In this document: piece by piece, positions 18,167-29,099 of the stretch | Layout: every line of letters starts with the position of its first letter | How positions within the stretch are numbered: the stretch's first letter is position 1 | Assembly (NCBI GenBank): GCA_039105265.1 | Contig: JAPFFF010000004.1 | Coordinates: 1,612,001-1,676,000, forward strand | DNA: 64,000 bases | Direction: 5' to 3' | Source of the DNA: Tritrichomonas musculus | Taxonomy: Eukaryota; Parabasalia; Tritrichomonadida; Tritrichomonadidae | The notes under the pieces: generated by a model | Told to the model about the DNA's origin: nothing | What the model saw: only the letters and a program-made list of their open reading frames with translations | Database searches by the model: none | Program-made: the position numbers and the translations under genes

Positions 18167-21100
18167 ATGCCTTCATTCCTCCATAAAACATTGAGAAAAT
18201 CGTCTTATATTCTCAATGTTTTAGAAGGATGCTGGCTTCCTAATATAGAAAATACGCAATTTGTTTTTAATTATGGGACATCACTTGAAATTTTCAAATT
18301 TCAGCCGCCTAGTTTATTAGAATCAGTTTATTATCAACCTTTTTTTGATCGGGTTCGTTTTATTTGTTCAAGTTTACAAACTTCAGAGAGAAGTGTTTTT
18401 TATGCATTAAGAGAAAATGATGTTATAGAGTATAAATACCAAGAATTAGAAGGATTTTTTGTAGCTATTAATCAATTTATTCTTCCAATTTCATGTAATA
18501 ATCCAACATTTGCTGTATACGCTCAAGGACACTTAATAGTATCATCAACAAATGGAAGCATTTGTACAATTGATCTAAGCAATAAGCAAATCATTAATGT
18601 AAAACCATCTGAATGTATTCTTCACTCATTTGCTTTTTCTTCAAAACAATTTATTCTACGAGTTGAATCAGGTCCTAAAATATCTATATATTCAATCCCT
18701 GAGATTAATTTGGTTAAAAGTGCACCATTTCAAAATATAAAATATTCATTTCCATATCGTGATGGTTCTTATGTGATCTTTCAAGCAACTGGCTCATCAA
18801 TAAACAAATATGGTGAATTAGAAAATAATTCAACTATTGATTCAGATTCAGTTGAGTTTAATAATACTTTTCCAAACTTTTCAATCATTTTCCCAAATGG
18901 TTTAACTCAAACTATTGAATATCCAAAAGAATATTTAAGTAATAATGAGCAGATAATTGATTATACTGTTATTTCTTCCAGTTCCACTATAATTCTAACT
19001 GAGAATGGTCACCTTCTTCAGCTTGTCGATGATAAATTCGAATACATCGGAAATTTTGAGCATTCATATCGAATATTTGCTTTAAATGCTACCGAAATTC
19101 TAATTGCCAGACATGGACTCGATCATGTTATTTTTGATTTGCTTGAGAAAGATGTTGTTTGTACAAAAGAATCTTTTTCACCGGTTCTTAATTTTACTTT
19201 TTTTGGTGAAAATAATAGAGATATTCAATATAACAAACAAAATATTTTAATGGATAATGGGGACAAAAATAGCAACAACGATGACGATTTCAATAATGTC
19301 AATCAAAATAATAATAACTTGTTAAATAATAAAACGCATGAGAAATATTACGAACCTTATAATAGAAGTTTATTAACGATGACAAACAGTTCCTTTATTT
19401 CTTCACGCTATGGTTATGAAGTTGAAAAACTTTCGTCGTTCGATACGGGTGAAAATGAAATATCTGGTCTCTTTTCATTTTCTCATATGATTTATGGAAA
19501 AACTGTTTACGCTATTTCATTTTCGAGAGGTTTTACACAAGTATTAGAATTATCTGAAGATGGCAGTAAAATTGGTGTTTTAAATGATCCAATTATTCGA
19601 ACTGATATTTGTTCTATTGGATTTTGTTCTTTAGATCCATATTTTTTATTCCAATTCTATAAAGATGGTTTCATTATGTATTCGCAAACAAACCAACGTG
19701 ATAAGCAGTTTAAAGATTTAACAATTGTCAATTTTACATCAACAAAGAATGAACTTTTTATCATATTTTCAAATCAAAAAGGGTTATACATTATTACGGA
19801 AAAAAGTGAACTTCACTTGTCAGCTATTTTTGATCTACCTTTTGAAGCAACTTCTGTTGCATTTATTGATGATACTGATTATGCAATCTTTGCAACAAAA
19901 GATCAGATGCTGTATATCGCAGATGTAACAATGGATGTTCAAAATATTCATTTCACACAAATGTCAAAAGTTCCTTCAGTTCCTGTTTCACTTCAATTTA
20001 CATATAAGAAAAAACTTTTGATTGGTTTTGAAGATGGTACAGTTGCTGCGGGATCTGTTGATGTAGTCTCAAAGATGATGAGAGATACTGTCTTGATTTC
20101 AATTGGAAACCTTCCTGTCCGATTTTCATCTGATGACTTTATGCTCTCATCTCGAATGTATAAAATTCCTAAAGAAAACGATATTGTTAATATGTTTCAA
20201 TTGAATAATGATATTAACCCTGAATATGCTGTTGCGATGTATTTTGACCAATATTTAATGGCAACAAAGTACAAGGTGTATGCAATGAAAATCAAAGGAA
20301 AAGATCCCAAAATGCAAAACATAAGATACGAAATCAAAGACACAATAATTGAATGTATCCCAATCAAAAATATCAATTTTAATTCAATTCTGGTTATAGC
20401 GTCAAATAAAGACATTTCGATATTTGACTTAGAGAATTTGACAATATATGCAATTTTTCAATATGATGAATCAGAAAGGTTTGTTCTTATGTCACCAATT
20501 AATGACGATCACACTCAGATTTGTGTTGTAACACAAGTTGAGCAAACAAGCAGTATACGAATGATTAATTTCATAAATGTTACAAATAATCAATTTGATT
20601 CCACTAAAAAATGCAATTGTGATGTTTCACTGGATTTGAATATTTCTGGAAAAATTGGTTCAATTTGTGGTTTTAAAGGTGGAATTTTGATTGGTGTTAA
20701 TAATTCCATACTGTTTTATAAAAAAAATGAAAATGACGGTTGTTATCGTATTCTATCAAGAACAAGTGAAATTGGAACAGAAATCGTTTCAATTATTGCA
20801 AATAACGATCTCATTTTTGTTGGTGACCGTAATTTATCTGTTTTAATTCTAGAATATGTTGAGCGCTTTCAGAATTTTCGAGTTGTTGGACAGGAAACAG
20901 CTCTTCGCCGTATTTTATCACTTACAACATATAAGTCAAGCGTAGTTGGTAGTGATATTGATGGGAATGTGTTTACATTTGATGATTTGTCTAAAATTGT
21001 TTCAGACCTTTCATCTTCATTTGCAATGTTTAAAGGAAATAGAAGATTGCCATTAAAAATGTGTTACAATGTTGGAGAAGTTGTTACAAAAGTTTTAGCA

Positions 21101-21478
21101 ATTAAAGATAGCGATGATAAAATGGAAAAAGTTGCATATGCAACAATAAATGGTGGTTTTGGTGCCTTTCTTGAAAAAGATAAAAATAATTCTTTTTCTT
21201 ATATAATGGATCTTGAAGGAAAATTCAAAACTTTATTGGCACTTCAAGCAATTATAGAAATGCAGCTTTTAAAAGTTGCAGCAATTGATCATTTTGCATT
21301 CAGAAATAAAATGTATCCTTCAGAAGTTGTTCTTGATCTTGATATTGTTAATTTATATCACAATTTTTCTATCAACAAAAAAGAAAGAGTTGCAAAAGAA
21401 GTTTCTTCTTCCCTCGATACCAGCAAGATTGAAACGCTAATCAATCTTTTTAATCAGTTTTTTTGTTCTATTTGTTAA
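18167..21478 (+). CDS. DDB1/SF3B3/CPSF160-family beta-propeller protein
   Basis: This 1103-residue protein has the all-beta, WD-like pattern of the CPSF-A family. The C-terminal CPSF_A region (about residues 840-1100) contains LIFVGDRNLSVLILEYVERF, matching the VGD..SVLLLAY block of DDB1 (SF3B3 has a related block), then a final helical part (MYPSEVVLDLDIVNLYHNF). The segment LLIGFEDGTVAAGSVD...SIGNLPVRF fits the family's central propeller. An Asn-rich insert lies near residues 365-395. Length is closest to DDB1 (about 1140) and shorter than SF3B3 or CPSF160. Known roles differ: DDB1 links substrate receptors to CUL4, SF3B3 is in U2 snRNP, CPSF160 in 3' processing. Family membership is firm, the exact member is not. 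The start at 18167 follows TATAAA. Confidence 0.78.
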   Translation: MPSFLHKTLRKSSYILNVLEGCWLPNIENTQFVFNYGTSLEIFKFQPPSLLESVYYQPFFDRVRFICSSLQTSERSVFYALRENDVIEYKYQELEGFFVAINQFILPISCNNPTFAVYAQGHLIVSSTNGSICTIDLSNKQIINVKPSECILHSFAFSSKQFILRVESGPKISIYSIPEINLVKSAPFQNIKYSFPYRDGSYVIFQATGSSINKYGELENNSTIDSDSVEFNNTFPNFSIIFPNGLTQTIEYPKEYLSNNEQIIDYTVISSSSTIILTENGHLLQLVDDKFEYIGNFEHSYRIFALNATEILIARHGLDHVIFDLLEKDVVCTKESFSPVLNFTFFGENNRDIQYNKQNILMDNGDKNSNNDDDFNNVNQNNNNLLNNKTHEKYYEPYNRSLLTMTNSSFISSRYGYEVEKLSSFDTGENEISGLFSFSHMIYGKTVYAISFSRGFTQVLELSEDGSKIGVLNDPIIRTDICSIGFCSLDPYFLFQFYKDGFIMYSQTNQRDKQFKDLTIVNFTSTKNELFIIFSNQKGLYIITEKSELHLSAIFDLPFEATSVAFIDDTDYAIFATKDQMLYIADVTMDVQNIHFTQMSKVPSVPVSLQFTYKKKLLIGFEDGTVAAGSVDVVSKMMRDTVLISIGNLPVRFSSDDFMLSSRMYKIPKENDIVNMFQLNNDINPEYAVAMYFDQYLMATKYKVYAMKIKGKDPKMQNIRYEIKDTIIECIPIKNINFNSILVIASNKDISIFDLENLTIYAIFQYDESERFVLMSPINDDHTQICVVTQVEQTSSIRMINFINVTNNQFDSTKKCNCDVSLDLNISGKIGSICGFKGGILIGVNNSILFYKKNENDGCYRILSRTSEIGTEIVSIIANNDLIFVGDRNLSVLILEYVERFQNFRVVGQETALRRILSLTTYKSSVVGSDIDGNVFTFDDLSKIVSDLSSSFAMFKGNRRLPLKMCYNVGEVVTKVLAIKDSDDKMEKVAYATINGGFGAFLEKDKNNSFSYIMDLEGKFKTLLALQAIIEMQLLKVAAIDHFAFRNKMYPSEVVLDLDIVNLYHNFSINKKERVAKEVSSSLDTSKIETLINLFNQFFCSIC

Positions 21479-21730
21479 TATATAATATTAGATTGTATCA
21501 ATATCACCTAATATATCATGAAACCTGTTTTATTATATTATAAACATATAATATGTTAGTAAAATTGTCATTGAAAATATTTAATGAATTTTCAATGAAT
21601 ATCAATTAAATACTAATGAAGCATTTTGATAAAATAGCTTATTTATAAATAAAGTAGCTGAAAAATAGAATTTTTTGTGGGTTTATATATGATATATATA
21701 TATATATATATATTTATCTCTTAAAGTAAT

Positions 21731-23116
21731 TTAATCTTTCTTTTCTTTGGTGTTTTCAACCTCATTCACTTTCTGTTCATCTTTGGTCTCTTCTTTCTTT
21801 ACCTGGTCTCTCTTTGATTTCTTTGGTGCTGTCAATGTTAAATAAATTACGAATATTAAAGAAATCACTAATGGAATCCACCAAATGGAATTTCTTACAT
21901 AGAAGAAACTTTCTGTGGTTGAATACCAAAAAGTGCAAGATGCGTCAGTCATAATCATTAGAGTGTATAAATTACCAAGAATCTTTCTAAGTTTTGAAGC
22001 ATTATTGTTAATTGGCCATTTTTTGGACATTAATTTATCTGCTTTCATCATAATCAAAGTTTCAGGAAGCATCCAGTAGTACATTGGTCTAAAGCCATGC
22101 CATAAAGCAGAAACTGTGAAAACAGTCATGTCTGTAAGTTGGAAGTTGAATTTTGCATTTAGCATACGAGTAAATAAATATTCTTTCCAGAAAAGATGCG
22201 TTGTGTGATTCCACCTTCTCATCCACTCTTGAGAGGTTGGTGATTGAATAACATAACTGAAAGAATTGTTTTGGATTTCATCTGGTTTAACAATTCCATT
22301 TTTATTGAGGCCAGCAGCAATTAAAGCTGCTTCGATTGAATACCATCCAGGATAATATCTTGTGAGCTGAGCTATTGTAAACAAAGTCATGAGTATGCAG
22401 CGAATGGGAGGTGGAAATTGTAAATAAAAATGACTCTTATAAGAATCATAGCTAACATATGACATTAAGAAAATGTTGAGAATAGCAAATATATAAGAAC
22501 GAGCATAACGCCATAAGGCTTCCTTACGATCAGATTCATCAACAGGGGGGTTATTGCCACAATTAAGGAGATATTCAAATACCTTATATTCAATAAAAGG
22601 ATTACCAAAGGATCCATAGGGAGTTATTGTATAAGCGAAATAAAAAAGGAATGGCGGTCGTCCATCAATTGAAAGCTTTTTCCAATGGTCTCTATTCAAT
22701 TCTTTTCCTTCTTTCAAAACTTTTCCGTCAGCAATATTAAAAGACAAAGACATTAAACGTTGGAACAAGCACATCAAATTTCCAGATATATCTAAATCCC
22801 AACCTTTGCATCTGATAGCATAAAGAATATGTGAAAAGCTGCTCATTGCAAAGCCAACAACTGATCCAACAATTGGATTTATGCCAATAACGACATATCC
22901 AATTAAAATGGATCCAATTAAAATAAGTGTATCCCATTTAAATAAAATTAAAGAGAAGCATAATCCATATGTAATATGAAAAATTGCAGAAGCTTGGCGT
23001 GATTTTAGTTTTGGTAATAAGAAAAGTGAAATTGGATATAGTAGCCATTGTCCAACTAAAAAAATAATTGCTGATTTCAATGGGGCTAAGAGATCAAGTA
23101 TCTCTGTAATATTCAT
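21731..23116 (-). CDS. MBOAT lysophospholipid acyltransferase
   Basis: A 461-residue polytopic membrane protein of the MBOAT family, most like the ALE1/LPCAT3/MBOAT1-2 lysophospholipid acyltransferases that re-acylate lysophospholipids in the ER. The family's catalytic His lies in VSALWHGFRPMYYW (about residue 345); an upstream motif region contains RRWNHTTHLFWKEYLF, and FFAY/GSFGNPFIEY matches the pre-catalytic FxGPFxEY block. There are about 8-10 hydrophobic segments, starting near residue 15. The tail is Lys/Glu-rich (KKSKRDQVKKEETKDEQK), as in ER proteins with cytosolic basic tails. The first ATG is at 23116; a longer frame starts only at TTG. Acyl specificity cannot be read from the sequence. 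Confidence 0.88.
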   Translation of the reverse strand: MNITEILDLLAPLKSAIIFLVGQWLLYPISLFLLPKLKSRQASAIFHITYGLCFSLILFKWDTLILIGSILIGYVVIGINPIVGSVVGFAMSSFSHILYAIRCKGWDLDISGNLMCLFQRLMSLSFNIADGKVLKEGKELNRDHWKKLSIDGRPPFLFYFAYTITPYGSFGNPFIEYKVFEYLLNCGNNPPVDESDRKEALWRYARSYIFAILNIFLMSYVSYDSYKSHFYLQFPPPIRCILMTLFTIAQLTRYYPGWYSIEAALIAAGLNKNGIVKPDEIQNNSFSYVIQSPTSQEWMRRWNHTTHLFWKEYLFTRMLNAKFNFQLTDMTVFTVSALWHGFRPMYYWMLPETLIMMKADKLMSKKWPINNNASKLRKILGNLYTLMIMTDASCTFWYSTTESFFYVRNSIWWIPLVISLIFVIYLTLTAPKKSKRDQVKKEETKDEQKVNEVENTKEKKD

Positions 23117-23725
23117 TAAATAAATTTGAAATAACAATCTAATTTGTATAAAATGTGTTTGTTAAATTTGAGGGTGTAGTTTGAATGGTTTTTTCTTGAT
23201 GATTATAGAGTTTAGATGAAATATAAGTATTTATTATATTTATTGTTATTTATATATTATAAATAATGATTATGAAAATTTAATTTTTTGTTATAAAATG
23301 CAAAAAACATATATTTTTAAGTTAAGAGTCTAATTAAATAATTCAATGAGTTTTAACAAATATAAAAATGGATAAAAAATTGATCTACATTTGATATTTA
23401 AGTTAAATATTGTTTCTAAGCTCAGTATAATCAGAAATAAAATACTATGAATTTAGCAGGAATATGAGTTTCTTTTATTATAATTGTTATAATTATTTTG
23501 GAGATACTTTTAATAATTTTCATTGATAAAGCTTTATGATTAAATATAATTATATTCATATAACTTTTTTTTTTTTTTTTTTTTTTTTTTTGCTTTTGGG
23601 CATTCAATTACCAAAAAAAATTGGAAAACATTTTGTTAAAATTTTTATCGTTTTGGAGAAATTTTATACACTTTTGACCATAATTATTTCAATAGTAGTG
23701 ATATTAGAATCATAATATTCTATGA
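23117..23725. other. Intergenic, extremely A/T-rich
   Basis: Upstream region of the MBOAT gene. It contains a run of about 22 T at 23569-23591 and no ORF or RNA gene that I can support. Confidence 0.6.
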
Positions 23726-23733
23726 CTTTTAAC
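23726..23733. repeat. Left target-site duplication CTTTTAAC
   Basis: An exact 8-bp direct repeat of 27079-27086, immediately outside the left inverted end of the transposon. Confidence 0.85.
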
Positions 23734-23758
23734 AGAGTAGGTCGAAAAAAAAAATATT

Positions 23759-24252
23759 TGATTTAAACCAAAATACATATTAAAAATAAAAAGAATACAT
23801 TGTTGTGAGTTAATCTTTTGATTTGCTAAAATTTTTCTCTTTTTTGTATCGAGAAATATTTGATTCAAATCTGATGAATTATTTGTATTTTTTTTGATTA
23901 TCTGGATGCTTTTAATTCTAAAATACATAATATCAAATATAAAATTAATATTTTCATATTATACAAAATTAATTTTTAAAGAAATTAGGATATTTTTATT
24001 TTTTATAATATTTTGATAAAAAGCATTTTTATCATAGTCATATAATTTTCCCCTATCTCTTAAACACCATTTATTTTATTATATGACTAATGATATATTA
24101 TATTTATATATTTATTTTTGATTATTTTCTTTACACATTTCATTATGAAAGATTTAAATGAAAAAATGAGATCATAAATAAAATATAATTATTCAATATT
24201 TCAATGCTAATTTATTATTTTCAATATGTTATGTGATGATTAAAAAAATATT
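23759..24252. other. Putative 494-bp insertion in the transposon's left arm
   Basis: The segment separates the outer inverted repeat from its inner GGCAGATTTTTTT part. It is flanked by the direct repeat AAAAAAATATT (23748-23758 and 24242-24252). It has no ORF and no obvious inverted ends. A nested insertion is the simplest reading, but the flanking repeat is A/T only, so chance is possible. Confidence 0.4.
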
Positions 24253-24411
24253 GGCAGATTTTTTTTACTTACCTTTTACATTATTTTTATAATAATTCTT
24301 GTTTAATATTTTACAAGTAATAAAATAGAATTTTTTCTGTCTAAAATCGAGAAAAAAATATTTTTTTAATTTCAATGAAATAAAATTGTGAGAAAAACTA
24401 TTTTTGAATAG

Positions 24412-26566
24412 ATGAGCAGCACTGCAAAAGCTCGTGAAGCAAAGCAATTAAAAAGCCAAAACAAGAAAGAAATAGCAGATCAGCATGCTAATGATCTTTT
24501 AGAAACAAAATACAAGAAATGTATTGAAATAATCAGAGATCAAAATTCGAAAATCACCGAACTGCAAAGCCAAGTTGAATTATTGGCCAATACGTTAATA
24601 AAATACCAAAACTTGTTAGATTCTTTTATAGAAAAAAATGGTCAGCCTTCAAAAAATAATATCATATCAGATTTTCTTCATTTATATCTAGAAGGTTTTG
24701 ATAAATGCACAGATGAGATATATAAAATGCTTATTGATGTTTTTAAATCATCGCCAGCATCATATGAAGTTTTAAGAAAATATTTTACATTTATTCTTCC
24801 TATTCAAAAAGTTGAGGAATTTCAAAATAAAAAAGTGCCAAATTTTCCAGAAACTTTAACCAATATGGAGAAAATTCATGAGACAATTCGTTTTTTCAAA
24901 GAAGAGAATGACATCAATTCGAAACAAAAAATTTATGCTTCGCTTGCCGTTGATGCTTTGTTTTTTAAACCAGACATAAAAATCACTTCAAAAGGCATTG
25001 TGTCTGGTTTCATAAATGAGGTTAGCTTAAAAAAAAAGATCTTAAATTATTTACAAAAGATTTAAAATCATTCACTGAATTTATTCGAGCCAATTGGAAA
25101 TGTATAATAAAAGCTGCATTTGTTTATCAATAAAATCCATTATTGGCCAAATACAAACCAATTGTTTTGTATATAAAATCAAGTTCTAACGGTAAAGCAA
25201 ATGATAAAACTATTAATGATCTACATGCAATTCGATCAATATTGAAAAATTATAGAATTGAAATTGTATCATTCACTTCTGATGGCGATAATGCATTCCA
25301 AAATTTGAATGAATTTTGTTATCAAACTTATATTCAAAATTTGATAAATACTAATCTTTTATTAAATAGAAGGATATTAACAGTCAGAATTACTCCTGAT
25401 TTTTCTCATATTGTAAAAAGATTACGATATAGAATACTCAGTTGTAAAGTGCACATGAATTTTCATTTTGAATCAGAATCAATTGATGTTGAAAAATTGA
25501 AAAAAAATTTTTAACAATATTCCATTAATAGTATTTGATAATTCGAGAATTACCAAGATGCATGATAATCTTCCGTTGGCCTTATTTTCCTTACACAATT
25601 TTCTTGTTTTGTTTGAAAGAAAAGAATAAGATATAGCAGCTTTTTGGTTTCCTATAGTTTTGTGTACTATTGCGATGAATCTGAAAGACATTGGTTATTA
25701 TAATAGACATTTATTTTTTGAGGTTGCATTATGGTTTTTAGTTTATTATAAAATGAAATTTGATAAATGTCAAACTAAATCATTAAATGAAAGAAAGTAT
25801 AAAGAGAAAATTGATGTATATGCATATTCAAACGAACTTTTGATTGAATTCACAAATTGTATATTCTCAAATATTGATTTAATAAACAAGTTCGAAAATG
25901 TAGATATTGATAGGAATTCCACACGTTCATTAGAATACACATTCGGCAGAGCACGCATTAGAGTTCATGACGTCCATACACTCCAAAAATTCATAAAAGC
26001 TATTGGTGAAATGAATGAGACAATTATAACAAATACAAATGAAGAAATTGAAAAAATAAAAGGGAGAACAGCTAGTTTCGAAGTGACAGTGGAAGACACA
26101 GAAGAACCAGAAGAGCAATTGTTTGAACCTCAACAAATAGCAATTCAATTTTTAAATTTTATTAATATTGATAATTCGAATGAAGGAAATGACGATGACT
26201 TTGATAGTTTATTTCAATTTATTGATTATTTGGCGGAATTTGATAATGAAATAAAAACAAAAGCACTTACAACAAAAACAATTGCAATGGGAATTCAAGA
26301 AACCAAGACGATAAAACAAAGAATAAGCTTTAAAATTTCAGATAGTAATAACAAATTCATAGATTTTTTCAATCAACATTTCCCTGACCAAAAAATTTTA
26401 AAATCATTTTTAATGAATTTTTATAAAATTGTCAAAAAAAATGTGAAGGATTTTCCAGTTATACAAAAAAAAATCCAAAAAAAGAAACATTATTAGAACA
26501 TCTTGATAATAATATAAATCAATATTTAGATCAATATTTGATAGCAATAAGCTTATTTAAAGACTG
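24412..26566 (+). pseudogene. P-element/THAP9-like transposase, broken
   Basis: Three collinear frames (24412-25065, 25143-25514, 25660-26496) read as one transposase of about 700 residues. The N-terminal part is a coiled coil (residues about 15-65). A first catalytic-type Asp lies in AVDALFFKPDIKI...GIVSGF (24952), matching the P family's DEM...G.LIGF block. A second lies in SFTSDGDNAF (25281), followed by DFSHIVKRLRYRI, like the family's PHLLKxxRNNL. A Glu in LEYTFGRARIR (25933) fits the third DDE residue in the LENFFG block. The frame is broken by shifts at the A runs near 25030, 25500 and 26470 and by in-frame TAA stops at about 25131 and 25627. The start ATG at 24412 is intact. A THAP zinc finger was not seen. 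It is inactive unless supplied from elsewhere. Confidence 0.72.
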
Positions 26567-27078
26567 ATTCATTTTTTCAAATAGCATATTTAAAATATTG
26601 AATGCCAATTGAAATATTGAATAGAAATTAATTTTTTAAAAATTTATTATTTACAAATTTGTGTTTTTTTGAATTAACTGAAAGTGAAAAACAAAATCAA
26701 AAATTTATATATAATATATTACATCGTATATAATAAATTTTAGGTAGTTCGAAACATAGGGGCAAACTGTATATAAAAATAAGATCAATTTTTTATTTCT
26801 TTTTTTAAAAAAATGTAAATATCTCAATATACAATATAATGGTTTTTATTCTACCCAAAGAATATTTATAGACATATTATATAATATATATTAATATATT
26901 CAAAATCTTTCTAATTGAAAAAAACGCAAATAATTCATTAGATTTTATTTTATTTTATTTCAAAATAAGACAGACGAAAACCTTTATAAAAGAAAAATTT
27001 AATTCAGAATACTATATATTTTTTATATATCAAAGGATTTTCCAAAAAAATCTGCCGTTTTTTTTTTCAACCTACTCT

Positions 27079-27086
27079 CTTTTAAC
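27079..27086. repeat. Right target-site duplication CTTTTAAC
   Basis: An exact 8-bp copy of 23726-23733, immediately outside the right inverted end. Confidence 0.85.
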
Positions 27087-27530
27087 AATATTGAAATGTT
27101 TACATTAAGACCGATCAGTTGACCCTTAATTAGGGTATGAAAATTTTACAATCAAATAAAAGATGTGATAGATAGATAATTTAAATAAAGTTAAATGAAA
27201 TGTTTGTTCTCTAATATGATTTTTTTAATTTATCAATAAAAAAAAGAGCTAATTTAAAAAAAATTGAGTTATTTCATACTGATAATAATGGTTAAAACAT
27301 ATATTTTAGCCTTTATATAAATGTATAAAACAATAAATAATAAGTATTTTCAATTCTGTAAAATCTCTTATTGATTTGAGAAATCATGTTTTTTTGATAT
27401 TTATGGTATATATCAATAACTATGACATTTTGGCTAATTTAATATTATTTATAACACTAAAAAAAGCATTTTATTGTAAATACATCAAGAAAATTTTATT
27501 TTATTATTTTACTATTGAATTTTTTTTTCA

Positions 27531-27538
27531 GTAAAATA
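27531..27538. repeat. Left target-site duplication GTAAAATA
   Basis: Exact match to 29092-29099, directly abutting the AAAGGAGAACG terminus. Confidence 0.85.
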
Positions 27539-29091
27539 AAAGGAGAACGAAGACGGTTTTTTTTGTACGTTAAAAAATATATTAAAATGATTTTATATAA
27601 TTAATTAATAGTCATTTTTTCGATATTTGTTAATATTAATATTTTTTAATCATATTTAAATGAATTTGCATTATTAAAAATACATTTATTGTTCAAATAA
27701 TGGAAATTATATGTTATCAGTATCTGATTTTGATAAATAGGTATGTGAAATTAAGAAATGGTTTATATAAAAGATTAGTGATGGTATTATAACCCAATTG
27801 ACCCTGCCAGAAAAGAAATTCAGCGTATGAATTTTTATTTATTTTATAAGAAAAAAAAAATAATCATTAAATTTTTTTTGAAAGATTTTGAATAAATTAT
27901 TTATTTCTATTCAATTACTCTCAATTAAAATATTTATTTGAGATAATTTCTTTTTTTTTTTTAAGAATTATATTTATTTTATTTATGGATAATTTATTCA
28001 ATATAAACTTATTACAATGACTATTATATTATTATAATATTTATATATGTTTATATATAAAATATAAAATATAAATATTTCATTTATATAAAGATAAAAA
28101 TAGTTCAATTTTACATTCAATCATCAATAAGAAATTTTAAATTAAATATCATCGTCCAAGAGTCAATTTTGAGAACAATTTCATATAAAATAAATTTTTC
28201 ATATTCAATTATTAATTTTCATGAAATTCCATCAAACAATGTATTAAAGTAGGATTTTTCTTATAAAACATTTGTATTTCTTTACCATTAAATCTGTATT
28301 TATATTAATTTATCAAAATGAAGCCTATTAATAAATAATTTTATTATAATTTTAATATTTATTAAAATAGGCAAGTTTTATTAATTATTACATAAGTAAT
28401 AAGTAATATTTCACACCTTTACTTTGCTATTTTAGCCTTTTTCCTCAATCTTATATATCTTATATTTTGGCTTCAAATTTGAAATATATCATATAAAAAT
28501 CCAATATTTAATCAATTTAACAGGCTGGGTAAGCTCTTTTAATTTTTTTTTAGATTTGAAAAAAATATTTATAAAAAATATACTAAATAATTAAGCATAA
28601 CATTTTAGTATGTCATTATATAAAAATATAATAGTAAAAAAAGTGATTTATGTCATTTTTGTTAAGATAAAATAAAAATGAAAGAGATTATTTTATATAG
28701 TTTTAATTCAATTTTTTAAAAAAATAAAATGTTATTATCTTATTATATTTTTATAAATTCTATATAATATCACATGATATAGTTTGTATACAATATAAAA
28801 TAAATTGATAGAATCATAAACTATGAAAAATAATTATACAGCTTGCACAGATTCTTTGTAACAATTTTGATATCTAAATGTTACAAGAAATTGAATTAAA
28901 AATCTATCATAACAATTCAATTTATTAACTTTTTCATAACTTTTATTTTTATTTTGTGAATATCTTTGTTTCCCAACGATATTTCTTTTTGGTTTCTTAT
29001 TAAGAATTATTCAATATATAATATTATATTTATATTTATATAAAATAACTCGAAAAAAATCTTTGTCATAACCGTCTCTCCGTTCTCCTTT
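27539..29091. mobile_element. Non-autonomous DNA element, 20-22 bp TIRs, 8-bp TSD
   Basis: A 1553-bp segment begins AAAGGAGAACGAAGACGGTT and ends with the inverted copy (rc AAAGGAGAACGGAGAGAC then GGTT), which differs by a 2-bp indel and one base. It is flanked by a perfect 8-bp direct repeat GTAAAATA (27531-27538 and 29092-29099). The interior is A/T-rich with no ORF above about 60 codons. The architecture fits a deletion derivative or MITE of a hAT/P-type DNA transposon. The exact target duplication suggests a younger insertion than the one at 14470. Confidence 0.85.
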
Positions 29092-29099
29092 GTAAAATA
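29092..29099. repeat. Right target-site duplication GTAAAATA
   Basis: Exact match to 27531-27538, directly abutting the CGTTCTCCTTT terminus. Confidence 0.85.

Larger units (their letters stand above)
23734..27078 (+). mobile_element. Decayed P-element-like DNA transposon, with TIRs and TSD
   Basis: The element is 3345 bp. Its ends are inverted repeats AGAGTAGGTYGAAAAAA (23734 onward; inverted copy ends at 27078). Both sides carry a perfect 8-bp direct repeat CTTTTAAC (23726-23733 and 27079-27086), the target duplication expected of P and hAT elements. The inverted repeat seems to continue with GGCAGATTTTTTT, directly on the right (27044-27056 inverted) but displaced about 500 bp on the left (24253), as if the left arm had been interrupted. 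It holds one transposase-like gene on the plus strand, broken several times. Intact ends with a broken gene mean a fossil or non-autonomous copy. Confidence 0.85.

Noticed and set aside
23117-23137. Longer MBOAT start (7 codons upstream)
   Set aside because: It needs a TTG start; ATG at 23116 is the natural choice.
24412-26496. Three separate host genes (217, 123 and 278 aa)
   Set aside because: They are collinear, lie between inverted ends with an exact target duplication, two lack an ATG start, and together they read as one transposase.
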